Notes: generated by a model from the letters alone, not told the origin. A stretch of DNA of 48,796 bases from Ectocarpus siliculosus (GCA_000310025.1 FN649755.1:3054307-3103102); one strand, 5' to 3'; positions 1 through 12,853 are shown, counted from the stretch's first letter. Program-made: numbers and translations.

Positions 1-3000
1 ATACCTTGTTTAGGTGTAGCCTGAGCCGGAAATGGGTAGGCTTTCGACGCCTTATAGGGTGGCTGTGGGGGATTGGGGGAAACATGCTTCTTCAGACGTC
101 GTATGGGGTTGTTGTGCAGTGTTGTGCCTGGTTGGACGTTGGCAAGCTATCAATCTGGAAGCAGATGGCAGCGGCAGATCTGGATGCTGATGCGCCTACC
201 TCTAGCGTTGCGGGGCAATCGGTTGTTTCTTTCGTGTACAGCCAGCGCAGAAAGCGGTTCCGGTCATCTCGAAGCTGTGCAAAGGCCTAGACCTACAGCA
301 CCTAGACTCAGCTAGATATTCCACTCGCTCTTCGTACAGCAGCAGTACACGCCCTACCGAACGGCCGGCAGCCCGGTAGCGCGCACATACAAATCGGTGC
401 CCCCGACAACAGTCTACATTGTAGACTAATTGATTGCTTTCGGCGGTCCTGACATGTTTTTCTAGCAGCATTCTTCTCCTCCCCTACACACCATGAGTCC
501 CCTGTGCGCGCAGGAACATACTCCACTGAACATACGAGCAGGCGGGCTCTGCAAGCCTGCACAGCTCGGGCTTCAGTGTGCAAGCTAGCAGAGCTGAGCT
601 AGCCGAGTACCACCTCCAAACCGTCAAGAACCGCGTGCGCGCGCGCCCAAAAAGTACGGCATGCTTTCCGAACCTTCCGGAAACCCTACCCCCGAACCCC
701 CTAAAGATCCTTTCGCACGATTGGTAATCCGACCTCTGAATGTCGCATCGAGCGGCTGTAGAATGTGTGTTCAAAAATGCTATACTTCAAGGTGATGGAA
801 AAAAAAATGCAGAATACTTCCTCCACATGTTAAACAACACGATACGGAAGCGCGATACGTACATCGTGGCCGTACAGACTCTATTGCCAACCGAAACGGC
901 GTACCCCTGTATTCTATTCTACTACACTTCGTGTTCGAAGCCGCTGTGCATGAAGATACTTCTGTTCAAATACTGAATGTGTGTGCCACCGAAACTGAAA
1001 AAATTGACGATTTTCGCTTGTTCGTCGTTCGTGTTGTAGTCAATATGCATATTTGTATTGCTCCGACAGCCTCCTGTATAGGTCTCACCTCTTACGGGTC
1101 GCCTTGATGCCGTACGTGGGCCGCTTCGAGCAGCCCACATGAGCGCACGTGTGGGCCACGTACACCATGCTTGCTGTGAGTGTACGGTGGGTGGGTGGGT
1201 GGGGAAGAGCGCGTTCCGAAACCAGTAGTGTTCCACCTTCCTCCAGGTATCGGGGTCTGTCTCCGTCTTTCTGTCTCGGTCTACTGGGTCGCCCGTCTGT
1301 CTGGTCTCCGTTCGATTCTCGTATTGTTTTGCCTGCGCCTGCGAGTGGTGCACACGCGTTTGATTTGGCTAGGGTTTTGTTGGCCCGATCCCTCTTCTCC
1401 CGCCACTCACTAGACAACATGATATGAGATACACAAATACCAACCAAAACGCTGCATTTGGTAGGGATCATCATGGTTGCTGTGTGGTGTGTAGAGAGAG
1501 GTGATTTCCTCACTCACTGATCTGATGATGTAGCCCGTCGACCGCACACACACACATACATACCCCTTTTAGCGTGCAATAACACCGCCACAGGTTGGTT
1601 TGTGCAGAACCACACCCATGCCAATTCTCAACAAACATCTTCACGGCACACGCAAATATACCACATCCATGAGTCAAGCACGGCACACCAGCAGCAGCAG
1701 CGGCGGCAGTCACACAACAAAAATTACGGACAAATCGGAGATTGGAGAAAACTGATACCGCCCAACAAACGTTTGATTGATTTTTTCCAACACAAAACCC
1801 GTTCCTGACTTCTCCTGACGGAAACAATTTACCATGTACTATATGGACGAGTACCACCAGCGAAAATGCTGAATCGGTCATTATTATTCTCGGCGTGTGT
1901 GGTAACTTTCTTGTCGCTCGCTGCGGTCCAGTCTCTGCCCTCAGTACCCTCCTATCTATCTCTGCGAACATCTGCACAGGTCAATACGACAGACAGACGA
2001 GGACAGACACCGTTCGTTCCGAATGCGAATGAACTACCGTGACGATGTCGCTCGCTTGAGGGGTATCCGAAACACTTGAAGAATACTTCTCTTTCGTTCT
2101 CCTGAGCGCAAGATCGATGGACCGACGCAGCTGCAGCTGCAGCAGCATCAGCACACATCGCCTGGAGATCGACACGCGACGTCCCGCCGCATGAATGTAA
2201 AAACAACGAGGGTGTGGGCACTGCGAGCTATTCTACCGACCTGCCTAGCTGCGCGGATGGGGGGGAGGAGGATTCGATGGGCATAGAAGAGGTCACCAGA
2301 GGCCACCAGAAGCAATCAAAGGAGATGAATCTTGATGCCATCCTTTCCGCTCCGTTGTTGCGCCACCTACATAAAAATGTCGTCATACTTGTGGAAATAT
2401 GTCTCTCACTCACGCGCGCTTTCGCTTGCCTCTTGCCTCACTCTATATTCAATTTGTCCCGGCGCACGAACCGGGAGGAGGGAGCGCCGCACACCCTGCT
2501 GCGGAAGCAAGAACGTCTGGACGAACCCGAGCCGCGCGAGGGTGTTGGGTGCTGGCGTGGGCAACACGTTAGGGGGAGCTATGTAGGGTCGGGCGTATGG
2601 TGTCACCAAACCCGATATTTTTCTCACCTTTTCTCGCCAGCCAATGCTGCCGCCCAATGTCCGCAAACGGACCAGTCTCTTCTCCTCTCCCCGGATTAAC
2701 AGAGATCGCTCAAAGATAGAGGATGTACGCACTGGGTCCGCCGGTCTACTACCCGATGCAGGAGGCGCAGAAACAGCAGTAGTGCGCTCGCTCGTGTACG
2801 CACCCAAAGCAAAGCAGAGGAGATGATGCCGCCGTTTGTGTGTGTGTGTGTTGTGTCTTGTGTCGAGAGCTTGTTGCCGGCAAATAATCACCTGGAGCCA
2901 GAAAAAAATGAACAGAACGGAAATATATAAACAACGTGGCTTGCGAAAAACACACAAACCAGACAGACAGATACGTAACAACAGCAGTAGTAGTAGTGCA

Positions 3001-4462
3001 TACAAAGATAGATATGCATATCACCAAAACAAAGAAGGGTTGCGAATTACAAACAAAGTCTGCTTTTGTGTGCACATACATGCACCCAAAACACACAGAG
3101 AGGAGAAAAATCGCTTTGCACCTGCTTTTGGCATGCGCGCAGCTCCCGACGGTATAATTATCCGATGCATCTGTTTAGTTGTTGTTGCTGTTGCCTAGAC
3201 ATTAAACTCGTGCCAGTTGCTAATCCCAAAATCTAGCAAAGACGCGCGGTCCGTGGTTCAAAAATGCTGTATAGAGCCATCAGAAGATCTAACGAACACG
3301 CAAACTAGGAAGAAAAAAGAAGGTACACGAGCCCGAAGAGGTACACCTATACATCCCTGCAGCACGTTTGCGTGCCCAAAACTGAACTAACTACCCGTCC
3401 ACACACTACATTCGACTACATACAGCAGCAGCATCATCCCCTGTCCCACACTTCACCAAAATGAATGTTTGTCGCCTACAGCGTACAACTGCCTGGAGTT
3501 CTGCCATTTCAATTAGTATGAACGTGTGTGTGTGAGCTGCTGTTGTTGCATCGCATCAAGTAGTAGGCAAAAGTAAGGAATCCACATCGATCGATGGTGC
3601 ATGCACACGAAAGCCTCGCCCGGGCCACTGGCCAGCATTATTGCAGTTAGGCAGCAGGGCAGGCACACACCGATGTGGCGCTTATTGGCTGCAGACCTTA
3701 CCATGATTTGGCCTTGTATGTTTCAGAGCACATACACACGTTGGGCTCTTGTCTGTATGAGTTACCAAGCTCGGTTTCCACCAACCGTGCGCTGTGGTCC
3801 CCAATAGAAACAAAGAAGACTCCTTTTTTGTAAGAAAAAATGAAACGAAGGAAGGTGAACGAAATGACGCGACTGATGAATAATAGAGTAAACAGTGACC
3901 GGCGATGGTGCCGAGCGGTTATCCCGCCGTTCTGAAGTTTCGAACGGGGTTCATTTTGTTCGTTGCGCACCTTCATGGGAAAAGGTGGGCATGGCTGCTG
4001 CTCGCTGCCGTCTGCGGTACCATCTCGCACCTGCGAAGAAAACAACAAGCAAGCAGCGAGACCGCATGCTGCTTCGTATTTATGTATGTATTGATGATGG
4101 ATACCAAGAGGCGTGGAAAGAAAGAGTTGAGAGGACAAGAGGGTGAGGCTGTAAGCTACATAAGGGGGGAGCTGAGAGGGCACCGGTGGCTGGTGCTGGT
4201 TGGTGCTGCTGTTGTTTGTGTTCCGGGATCTTGTATCCGATGGTGGGGAGATATATCAGAGCACGTACTTGCTGCAGCATTCGATGCGATCGCTCACACT
4301 CCCGTCGGCATTTTCCACGGACGCTCACACTTCCGCCTGCCTGTGTTCACAGGGGATGTATGTGTGCGAGGCAAAAAACAGAACCGAGAGGAGTAAGGAA
4401 GTACAGGTCCCAGGCCCGCCGGCAGATAAAAACCACCGAAGATAGAGTGACATACATACAGA
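1..4462. other. Gene-poor stretch, no supported gene
   Basis: I find no recognisable protein domain, tRNA or rRNA here. The open frames are short and their translations are dominated by CA/TG, CAG/CTG and CTC-type simple sequence. One weak hint of coding lies on + near 2378-2780: an ATG in good context opens a frame ending in a Gly-rich stretch near 2580, and a short frame ending YYPMQEAQKQQ lies at 2722-2781. No donor and acceptor pair I tried joins them convincingly. Confidence 0.5.
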
Positions 4463-5124
4463 ATGGAGCCGTCGAAGCCAGTTAGTTTCAGACACATAGG
4501 TTTGGACATCCCCTTCGCCGCTCCCCGCACCGTCGAGCCAACAGGTTGGTTAAACTGCTGTAGGGTTGATTGAGTATATATTCAGATCCAACGATCCACA
4601 GCTCGCTGTTTCAGTGAAATATCTGAGCCCACAGGCAGAAATGTCTGAGCCCACAGGCTGAAGGAGCTCGCTGCACAACATACGATAGCCTGCTCAACGC
4701 CTCAAAGGTACACAGGAGAAGAAAAAGCGACCTGCTTGTCGTAGCGGCCCTCAAAGATTGATGATAATGTATGTCATGTGGGGCAGCCTGGGGCAGCTAG
4801 CGAGAGTTTCTTTCCGATGAATGCGGTCAGGTTACCTGTGATTCGTTGACGCATGCCGTAACTTCTACAAGTAAGCGAGTGTACTACTGTGCTGTACGCG
4901 CTGGGTGAAGGACGCCATGGACCAGAGGGTCGATGAACGAGACGAACAATACGCTGTGGTTCGTACAGAGGGTCTCCAAACATACGATGCGACCCATCAC
5001 CCAACATCATCGCAGCAAGAAGAACAAGCGTCGGAAGGCGAACGACCTCAAGGGCTTGTCACTTATAACGGAGGAGGAGGCCATTTGCGGCGGCAACGTC
5101 TGTCTCCGACCACGATGTAATTAA
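4463..5124 (+). CDS. Candidate small three-exon gene, unknown product
   Basis: Not recognised. The model is exon 1 4463-4548, exon 2 4657-4707 and exon 3 4926-5124, giving 111 residues. Exon 1 opens with ATG (MEPSKPVSF...) and ends at a GT donor. Exon 2 reads LKELAAQHTIAC... between an AG acceptor and a GTACAC donor. Exon 3 ends with a basic run, then LITEEEAICGGNVCLRPRCN and TAA. All three joins keep the frame (split codons TG|G and AG|A), which is the main support. Weak points are the poor pyrimidine tract before exon 3, an alternative donor at 4545, and a duplicated TCTGAGCCCACAGGC motif at 4622-4659 that offers competing acceptors. No domain, signal peptide or membrane segment is visible. 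It could be chance open sequence. Confidence 0.33.
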
Positions 5125-6644
5125 TTGACGACGACGTCACGACGACGACGATGAGCAAACAAAAATAATGCTGCTGCTTTGTGTTCTTTGACATACTTGT
5201 ATGATGGTGCTACCTGTCTATCCATATGTATATTCCTTGGAATGTCCTCGGGCCACAATCCGCTCGGCTCCATCATCTACCTGCCTAGACAGAACAATCT
5301 TTGGAATGTTCAACGGATCTATTTACGACATAGACTAGTCTCGTAACCCTGTTCGTAGCCCACCGTCATGACGTCGGCTCTCTCACAGCGACGTTCGTCG
5401 GGAAACACCACCACCTAGGGGTTAGGGTGTGACAAAATGTATACTGCTGTAGTACTTGGCGTGTGGTGCAAAAACAGCCCCATATGTTGGGGGTGCAAAA
5501 CAGCCCTACGAATACAGACCAGGAGTGAATCTACTGTTGGCCTGTGAGAATACCTGCTAGTTTGTGTTACGCCTGTCGGCGGCCGCGTGGACCTACTACT
5601 ATGAGAGTGACGGCATCTTGACATCGAAGAGCCCGGGACTTCGACAAAGGTGTATGTATGTCCGTGAGAGGGCGCTCGATGGCCACGCGGACCTCGACGT
5701 AGGAACCAGGTCGCCTTGCGTAACCTTGTTTCAAGAGTAGGGAATAGTTTAGCTTGGCCCAACAGCGGGAGACGGTATTCTTACATTACTTGACCAGCCC
5801 CGCGCTACACCTAACACGCAAACCGAGGCAGCAGGGAGCAGTAGGCTATGAGAGCACACAACACCTCACAAACACGGGGCGAAATTTTCGATACACAAAA
5901 AAAGAGAAAAACTTCGCATCCGCTTGCTTACTGTCCTCGTCTCCACCGCGGCGAAAGTCAACTCAGTGTACACCAGTAATTCGCACGAAACGGTTAGTCT
6001 TCACCTCTGCGCAACCACCTCCCCTTTCACGAATCACACAAATCACACGCCCTGAGAGTCGAGCGGAAAAGCATTCTCACGGATTTTGCCTGCCGTCTAT
6101 GCGACGAAACCGCTATTGTCTCGATTGAATCTATGTACGTACGGGGAAGAGGAGAGAGAGAATAAACACAGCAGTACATCATAACCAACATACATCGAAC
6201 AATGCACAGCACCACAGAACCCGGCCAGCGAACGGGAGGGAAGGGGCGGTCTGGCGCGGTGAGGCCATTCAAACCGCGAATCCAACCTGGGATCCTTGTG
6301 GAATCCGACCGAGGGAGCGTGCAAGCTAGGTGCCTGTCGTGCGAGCGCTCGGCTACTTACCCCTTACGTGACTACACCCCCGAATCGGGCATGTTAGCAG
6401 GCACGATAACTCTTATATGCGACAACTTTCGAACCGAATTGAGCTGTGGATACCTGCGTCGACGACGGCTCGACGGTACGACTAGACCGCTCGAAAAGAA
6501 ACAAAGTAACGACCGGGGACAGAAACAGCACGTCCCCTATACAGAAAATTGAAAGCCTGGGAGTTGCAATGCTCCGCAGCACCCTGCATCCCGCGCTGCT
6601 GCTGTGCTGCTGTGGACCTCAGTCCAGCACGCAGAAACGCGATA
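5125..6644. other. No supported gene
   Basis: I see no domain-bearing frame. The stretch leads up to the OTU-like coding region. I looked for a TTAA-flanked terminal inverted repeat of the piggyBac element here and near 11.6-12.3 kb and did not find a convincing pair. Confidence 0.5.
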
Positions 6645-8112
6645 ATGATGCTGTTTTTCCTCCTGCTTGTTGCGATTTTTCGCACGAGCGCTATGGACGG
6701 GGTTCCTGTGTATCACGTTCGCAAGGAACAGGAGCTAGCTCCCCAGCCGGCTGCGTTGGGCCAACGGGTACAGCAGCACATCGATGGATCTGCGTCGCGC
6801 ATCATTTGCAGCACAGAATTGACAAGAGGTGGGAGGGTTATGGTCTTGCCCGACCGCGCTGGTGTGTATACCGTAAAGCCGGATGGCCACTGCGGGTTTA
6901 GTGCGATGTCCGCGGGTCTGCAGGTTTGCCTCGGTAGAACAAGGGCCGCCCCCACCCCAGAGAACATGAGGAGCGTGGTCGCCCGTCGAGCCACGGAACA
7001 TGTTCTTGGCGCATCCGGTGTTGAGGACTTGACAGCTGTACTCTCACCAGACCAGCTTGGGCGGGCCCGGAGTGTGCGTATACCGGATGTTTTAGGAGCT
7101 GCCGTGGAAGAAATGACGGCGCCGGAGGATAAGACGGTCGGTTGGTTTCGCGAGAAAGCCCAGCTAAGTGCAACAACAAAATGGATTGACGTGACCTGGT
7201 TCTCTTTTCTGGCGTCGGAGTACGGGGTGAACATCATGTTGTGGGAGCCAAGCCCCACGTACGGCACAGTTCAGCCGTACTCAGCAGCCCTCACGGCAGG
7301 CATGTTCTTGTTCGAGAAAAAAGACAAAATGGACGAGGAGGGGGATCGCTGGGTGCATCTGCTCTATCGGAAACACGACGATCCGTGGGCAGCGCGCGAG
7401 GGTGTAGGTGAGGCAGGCCATAAACAGCACAACCACTTCGACCGTCTGCAGCTTGGACTCAACGTACATACTTCCTTCATCGATGTCGTCAGAGTTGCAA
7501 AGGAGAAAGCGCTAGGAATGGCGGCGCCGGTGCCGTCGGCGAGCGCCACGGCCGGGAAGAAAGCGCCAGGGTCCGCAAAGGTGGACGGAGAAGAGGTGGA
7601 CGATCCCGAGTTCAGCATGAGACCAAGCGGCAGCAACAGCAACAACAGCAGCAGCAGCAGCCGGCAAGCGGAGGGAAAGGCTGCAGCGGGAAAGAAAAGC
7701 AAGGCGAAGATCGGGAGTAAGGTCGGGGTGAAGCGACCAACCGAGAGGCAGCCAGGGGACAGCAAGAGGCACAAGGCGGGGGGTGCACCGGGGAAGCAGC
7801 GCAAGGCGGTTGGTGTGCCGGGGAAGCGCAAGGCGGGGGGTGCACCAGGGGGAGGGGAGGGGTGCCGCAAAGAAATGCAAGAGTACGCCGACGGGTAGGA
7901 GGAAATCGGTGAAGAGCAACGGCCAAGTAGACGAAGCCAACTATGATTCCGACGGCAGCATCGGGGGGGGGGACCACGAGCGAACCCAGGGCTCCTTCGC
8001 TAGCATGTCGCAGAACGAGAAGAAGGTGGTGGCCGCCATGAAGAAGATCCAGGAGCTCAAGTACAGGCGGGCGTACTTGCTGAGCAACAAGAGGAGGGCG
8101 CGGGGTCTAAAG
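6645..8112 (+). pseudogene. OTU-like cysteine protease domain with Lys-rich tail, frameshifted
   Basis: OTU proteases cleave ubiquitin or ubiquitin-like chains, and transposons and viruses carry variants. In-frame ATGs lie at 6645 (followed by a hydrophobic MLFFLLLVAIF run) and 6693. From the latter, residues 64-67 are DGHC, the OTU active-site block, at 6882-6893. A second block WFSFLASEYGVNIMLWEPS follows near 7198-7256. HNHFD at 7428-7442 supplies the expected catalytic His. The spacing fits one OTU domain of about 190 residues. A Ser/Gln and Lys/Gly-rich tail follows. The frame stops at 7898, but the +1 frame continues the Lys-rich coding (KSVKSNGQVDEANYDSDG... and KKIQELKYRRAYLLSNKRR) to a donor at 8113, so a one-base shift lies in the G-rich run near 7847-7863. 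It is either a decayed gene or an assembly error. Splice phase (0) matches the next exon at 8744, linking it to the transposase. Confidence 0.7.
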
Positions 8113-8743
8113 GTGGGTTTGTGTTCGTGTAGACTTTTCTCTTGGCATTTTCCAGGCGAATAGGCGGACCTAAGAGAAGACGACGATTTATGGTGGTGCA
8201 AAAGTTGAGTCCGATAAATAGTGCGAATCAATACTGCTGTAGCAGTTTCTTGCGTTTTTTTTTTCGCTTGGAATACCGAGTAGAGAGTGCCCTATCAACG
8301 CTGAACAAACGCGTGTCTAGGTAGGCACTTTGTTTCGCCTCGTGTGGTCGCTAGTCTCTACCAAAAATAATCTTAGAAGTGTTGGTAAAAAGCACCTGGT
8401 TGCTTGCATGATCATGTTGACGCCTCCGTGCCTGGCTCCTGTTGCTCAACACGGGTGTGGTTTCCAATGTTGGCAGGGGGGCAACGAATGTCGAGTTCAC
8501 GATTCGGAGTATGTAAATGCATGTGCGTGACCTGAACACCCTACTGGCCCTGTATGGTGTTACTTTTGATCGCCGTGTCAGTTTCATGTGAATCTCTCGC
8601 TCGCTCGATTCGTAGGTGTTAGTGACACCGTCGCCTCGTACGACTTTATTTTTTTTCGGATGATTGAACACAACACGGCAGGGTATGAATTGACACACCT
8701 GCCGCTCTGTTTCCGCTGTTTGCCGACGACGTGCTCAACCCAG

Positions 8744-11587
8744 CTCAAGGCCATACGCGACAGGGAGAAGGAGAGGCTCAAGAAAGCGGCAGAAAAGGAA
8801 AAAGAAAACCAGCTTCGGCCGCGGCAGGAGGTGGAGGAGGAGGAGCGACAAGAGAGAGAGGAGCTAGAGAAGCAGCAGCAGCAGGAGCAGGAGGAGTTGA
8901 AAGCTGAGGCGGAGGAGTACCCGGAGGTGGCGTGGACTGACCGCGGCATTCCTGACTTTGCGGGAACGACGGACCACAAGAAGAGAACCCGGCGGCAAGC
9001 GGTCAGCGCTGCTTCGCTGTCGGCGTCCGCGCGATCGAAGTTGCCCTCTCTCGATACCTTCATGGGCGGCCGCGACGAGAACGGAGAGTTCCCGCTGAGT
9101 GGTTTGATGAAGACGTGCTTCAACATGATGTTCCCCGACAAGGCAGTAGATCTTTTCGTGCAAAAGGTGAGCATTGGTGTTTTCGTGTGGTCGCATTCCT
9201 TATTAAGTTGCACTCGAACAACTCAGTAGGGGGGTTGCACGCAAGTAAGAGACCGAGCCGTTATGCGTCGGACTTGAAAGTAGTTCCGCGGGAAGGGGGG
9301 GAGGGGGGGGGGCGGGATGAATTGTATGCCCTTTTTTGGTGTTTACACTGCATGATGCCGTCTGCATGCCTTGGTCGCCTAATCATACTGGCCGAATGTA
9401 GATCACAGCTCATCAAGATTGTCAAACACACGGGGGTTTATGCGGTGTTCATGCATACTTCCCTCCTGACGTGCTACGTACCAGCGTATCGTGCATGGGG
9501 TGGTTTGCAAGGGCGGATGCAATACCGCGGAATGTACTCCCTGTAGAGAAGCACCCTCCCCCCCCCCTATCCAGCGCGCGGGATCCCTGTTATGTATGTT
9601 GTAATTTGATTACCGATATCCACCCGACCAACCCAACAATTGAAAGCGGGTACTAGGTAGATGCCTGAGAACACAGTCTGTTGTGGCCCCTTGCGGTATT
9701 GCTTACGTTCCAAGACACCCGCGGAAGGCATATGCGGATTAATTTAATCAAACATGTCTGTGCTGCCACGGCTTGCATCAACAATCATTGTGTATATATA
9801 CGACACCTCGGCGCGACCTCTGGGGCGAATATGCTAATCTTCGCTCCGTCTTGTTGTCCCTGACCTCTTCCGCGCGAAACGTGATACTTTTCCAGACCAA
9901 CAAGTACGTGAACCTTTGCACCACACCACCACCCCCCGGAGCTACGGAGAAGCGCAAGGAGCATCAGATGAAGAAGACGAGAACTCTAGGCAGGGTCACC
10001 CTGCCGGAACCCGCATTCGAGCGCAAGCACATCTACGGCATGCTGGGCATCACGATCACGATGGGGCTCACCAAGAAAACGCGCATGAGGAAGCACTGGA
10101 GTAGATCGTTGCACGACGACTATCCTCTAGTGAGGGCGTGCATGCCGCGTGACTTGTTCGAGCTGTTGTACTGCCGTTTCATCCACTGCTCGGACGGCAA
10201 CGCTCCTCCTCGATTGTTGGACGAGGACAACACCCCTAACCCGGACTTCGATTCGAAGTGGCACATCAGGTGAGTTTTACCCGTCGGAGACTTCGAGCGT
10301 TCTGACTGTTGGACCACGCTCCTCCATTTTTTCATGTGGTGAAATAAAACGGCCTCCAAGCCGGCGAGTACCCTAGAATCCAAATCCAAAGGGTTCATGT
10401 CGTTGTACCTGTCGTTGCCCTACACCACCCGCCCTCCCCGTGGAATACTACACGTGACCACTACAGTAGCGTACAGTTGTACACCACCCGCCCTCCCCGT
10501 GGAATACTACACGTGACCACTACAGTAGCGTACGGTTGGGATGATCATAGCTACGGACTAGCGTGGTTGGTGTGTGTAATCAATAGGCGAGCATTCGTAT
10601 GTCCGTTCGTGTCCCACGAATGTTCTACAACAGATTAACCAACGCCACACCTCCGTGCTAATCTTGACGTCGCTTCACCGGCAGAGAGCTCGAAGACATC
10701 TTGAACACCGCGTGGACGGAAAACATGGACTTCAACCAGTGGCTGTGCTACGACGAGCAGATGGTGAAGACTGTGTCGAGGTACGCGCACTTCCTCATGA
10801 GACACCAGCCCAAGAAGCCCATCGCCGCAGCCGCAAGTGTGGTGCCTGACCCATGTGTTCCGCCTGCCCCCCGCCTGCCTGCCCCTTTTCGTGCGTGTCC
10901 AGCCTGCGCAAAGCTGGGCAGAAGGGGAAACCCATGGAGCTACAGCAGCCGTGGATGCGTAAGGATTACGTGGCCAACATGGGGGGAGTAGATACGGCCG
11001 ACCAACAGAATGGTTCCCACGCCCATGACCACAAGGCGTGCACGAACTACTGGCGGCGAGTGATGGAGGCCAAGATTGAGCAGACGTTCACCAACATTTT
11101 CGTGATGTTCAAGGCTTTGGTAGCCTTCTGGGACGGTGAAGCGAAGGAGAGGCTCGAGAGAGGAGACCTAGACCTTGAGTCGTCGATGGAGTTGGAGGGA
11201 GTGGTGAAGGAGCTCCGCAGGTTGGCCAATCTTGAGAGGTCGGACTGGGACGAACAGATGTCGACGGAGCTCATGGGGAGGTGCGGTGTTGGTAGCCTCA
11301 ACAAGGGGGGGAGACAGGTCAAAGATACGGAACCCCCGAAGGACGTTTGGGGGAGCGTTCACATTAAGACAAAACGCAAGTGCATGTACCCCGGATGCAA
11401 GAAAACGACAAGAAAAGGGTGTGCCTGCGAGGCGTTCTGCGGTGCAGGGCGGGAGGGGGGCGGGGGGGTTTTGATGTGCAAGGGATGCTTCGAGAACCCG
11501 GCGAGGCACGCTAGGGCCGCACGGGCTGAACGGGAGGCCTCGAAGTTCGGAAAAAGGACACGGAAGGATATGAACTGGTGCTCGTGA
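8744..11587 (+). pseudogene. piggyBac-type transposase, internally deleted
   Basis: The exons are 8744-9166, 9896-10269 and 10685 to 11587, all with GT-AG borders and matching phases. The first encodes a Glu/Lys/Gln coiled coil, then MKTCFNMMFPDKAVDLFVQK, joining TNKYVN at the next exon as in the piggyBac N-terminal region. Exon 2 has YGMLGITITMGL and PRDLFELLYCRFIHC, typical of DDE_Tnp_1_7. Exon 3 has YDEQM (first catalytic Asp, codon at 10752) and MGGVDTADQ (third Asp, codon at 10991), then RRVMEAKIEQTFTNIFVMF. A Cys-rich C-terminal domain with repeated CxxC spacing lies near 11380-11505. Only about 80 codons separate the first and third Asp against about 180 in the founding family member, and no DN[FW] block with the second Asp is present. 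The frame also changes between 10840 and 10915, by a short intron or an indel. It is therefore not a working transposase. Upstream OTU coding appears to be part of the same transcript. Confidence 0.85.
10421..10538. repeat. 59-bp tandem duplication in transposase intron
   Basis: Two copies (10421-10479 and 10480-10538) differ at one base (CAG against CGG near the end). They lie in the intron between the exons ending at 10269 and starting at 10685. The near identity suggests a recent event. Confidence 0.95.
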
Positions 11588-12853
11588 CCGTTTTTTGTTG
11601 TTGTTGCGAGTGTTTCGGGCGGAGGAAACAGGGATCGACTCGTGTAAGGGTCCCTTGACATATTTTTTGGCAGGCAGACTGATCGTAGCGCATCATCTTC
11701 CCGTCCGTCATGAAAATGTTTTACTCCGTCGTTTACCTGTTGTGTCTTCCCGATAGCAGTGGTATTATAGTGTGGGGCGTTTGTGTTGTGTACTTGTTTA
11801 CCACCCATCTGTATCATGTAGCGGTCGAAGTACGATCGTTTTCATCCTTGCGAGATAAAGTGCAAGTTACTGAATCACAATATTGTAGGTCTTTTATTCC
11901 GCGCTATTTCTGAAAGCGTGTGTCTTTAGAGTCTGAAGCGTCCTCCGGGATATGCGGTGAAGAGTGCTTGTCGGGCAACTGTTGGTGGGCGCCGGCGGTG
12001 TCACCTGCGGTAGTGAGTTTTTAGCCCCCCCCCCTTTAGCCCCCATTCGCTTGTAACTACTGTCAGTGTTGTTGCGATTAGCCACGGCTCGTGTATCGCT
12101 CGTTGTGTGTCGTTTTTAACCCGAAACCTATGTGGCAAGAGCCTTAGGTTTGGCGTCGGTATCCCGTGCTTTGGTCGACAGACATGTTCGCACGTAGACA
12201 AGGAATGGAGTACGAAGTGTACAAGGTTTGCAGATACCAAGGTTTGCAGATAAAATCGAAAGAAGTCTTCGGCATCTAGATAAACAACGTTTTCCTGGCA
12301 CTTTAGTTTTTTCACTGCGTGCGGTGTAGTCTAGTCCTTTCGTGCGACAACGTCATACACACCACGTGCCGGTGGTGCTCACCAGTAGTTCAGAGACCGC
12401 AAACGGCATCGGAATCCAACCGTGTGCCAATGACAGACATTCCGGAGACCTTCATGCGATCAAGTCGTGAATACTTGCAAGATCATTTGTTCCATGTTTA
12501 TTCCATTTCTTCATCTCGAAACCAAGGCGCTGATCTCTGCGAAAATGCAATACACATCTCCCGGCGAGTGCGCCTGCAACATGCGACGAAACATACGGAA
12601 TTTTCAGATCACACCATTGCACCATCGGTTGTTCCACCGAGTTGTGCCTTGCAGCACTCTTTCTCCAAATAACCCCAGCGAATTGAACGACAAACCCAGC
12701 GAACTCAAAGTCATGCGGGGGCACGACGCCCTGCAAACTAGCCAAGCGCAAACCTTGAGGGTCTGCTCGAAACTCTTGTAAGTACGAAACCCTCTCCACC
12801 CCCCCACCCCACCCCTCAGGCTCCATGATCAGCCTAAAACACGCGCTCGAGAA
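11588..12853. other. No supported gene
   Basis: Region between the transposase stop and the 3' end of the minus-strand gene. Open frames on both strands are short and show no domain. A small direct repeat (AAGGTTTGCAGATA) occurs at 12225-12252, and C/G homopolymer runs occur near 12030 and 12800. Confidence 0.5.

Noticed and set aside
3905-3975. tRNA-like words (GGTGCCGAGCGGTTA followed by GTTTCGAAC)
   Set aside because: The A-box-like and B-box-like words are only about 30 bp apart, no acceptor stem pairs, and no anticodon loop fits.
6100-12130. TTAA-flanked terminal repeats for the piggyBac element (for example TTAACCC at about 12115)
   Set aside because: No matching inverted end was found on the left side, so I do not claim the element's limits.
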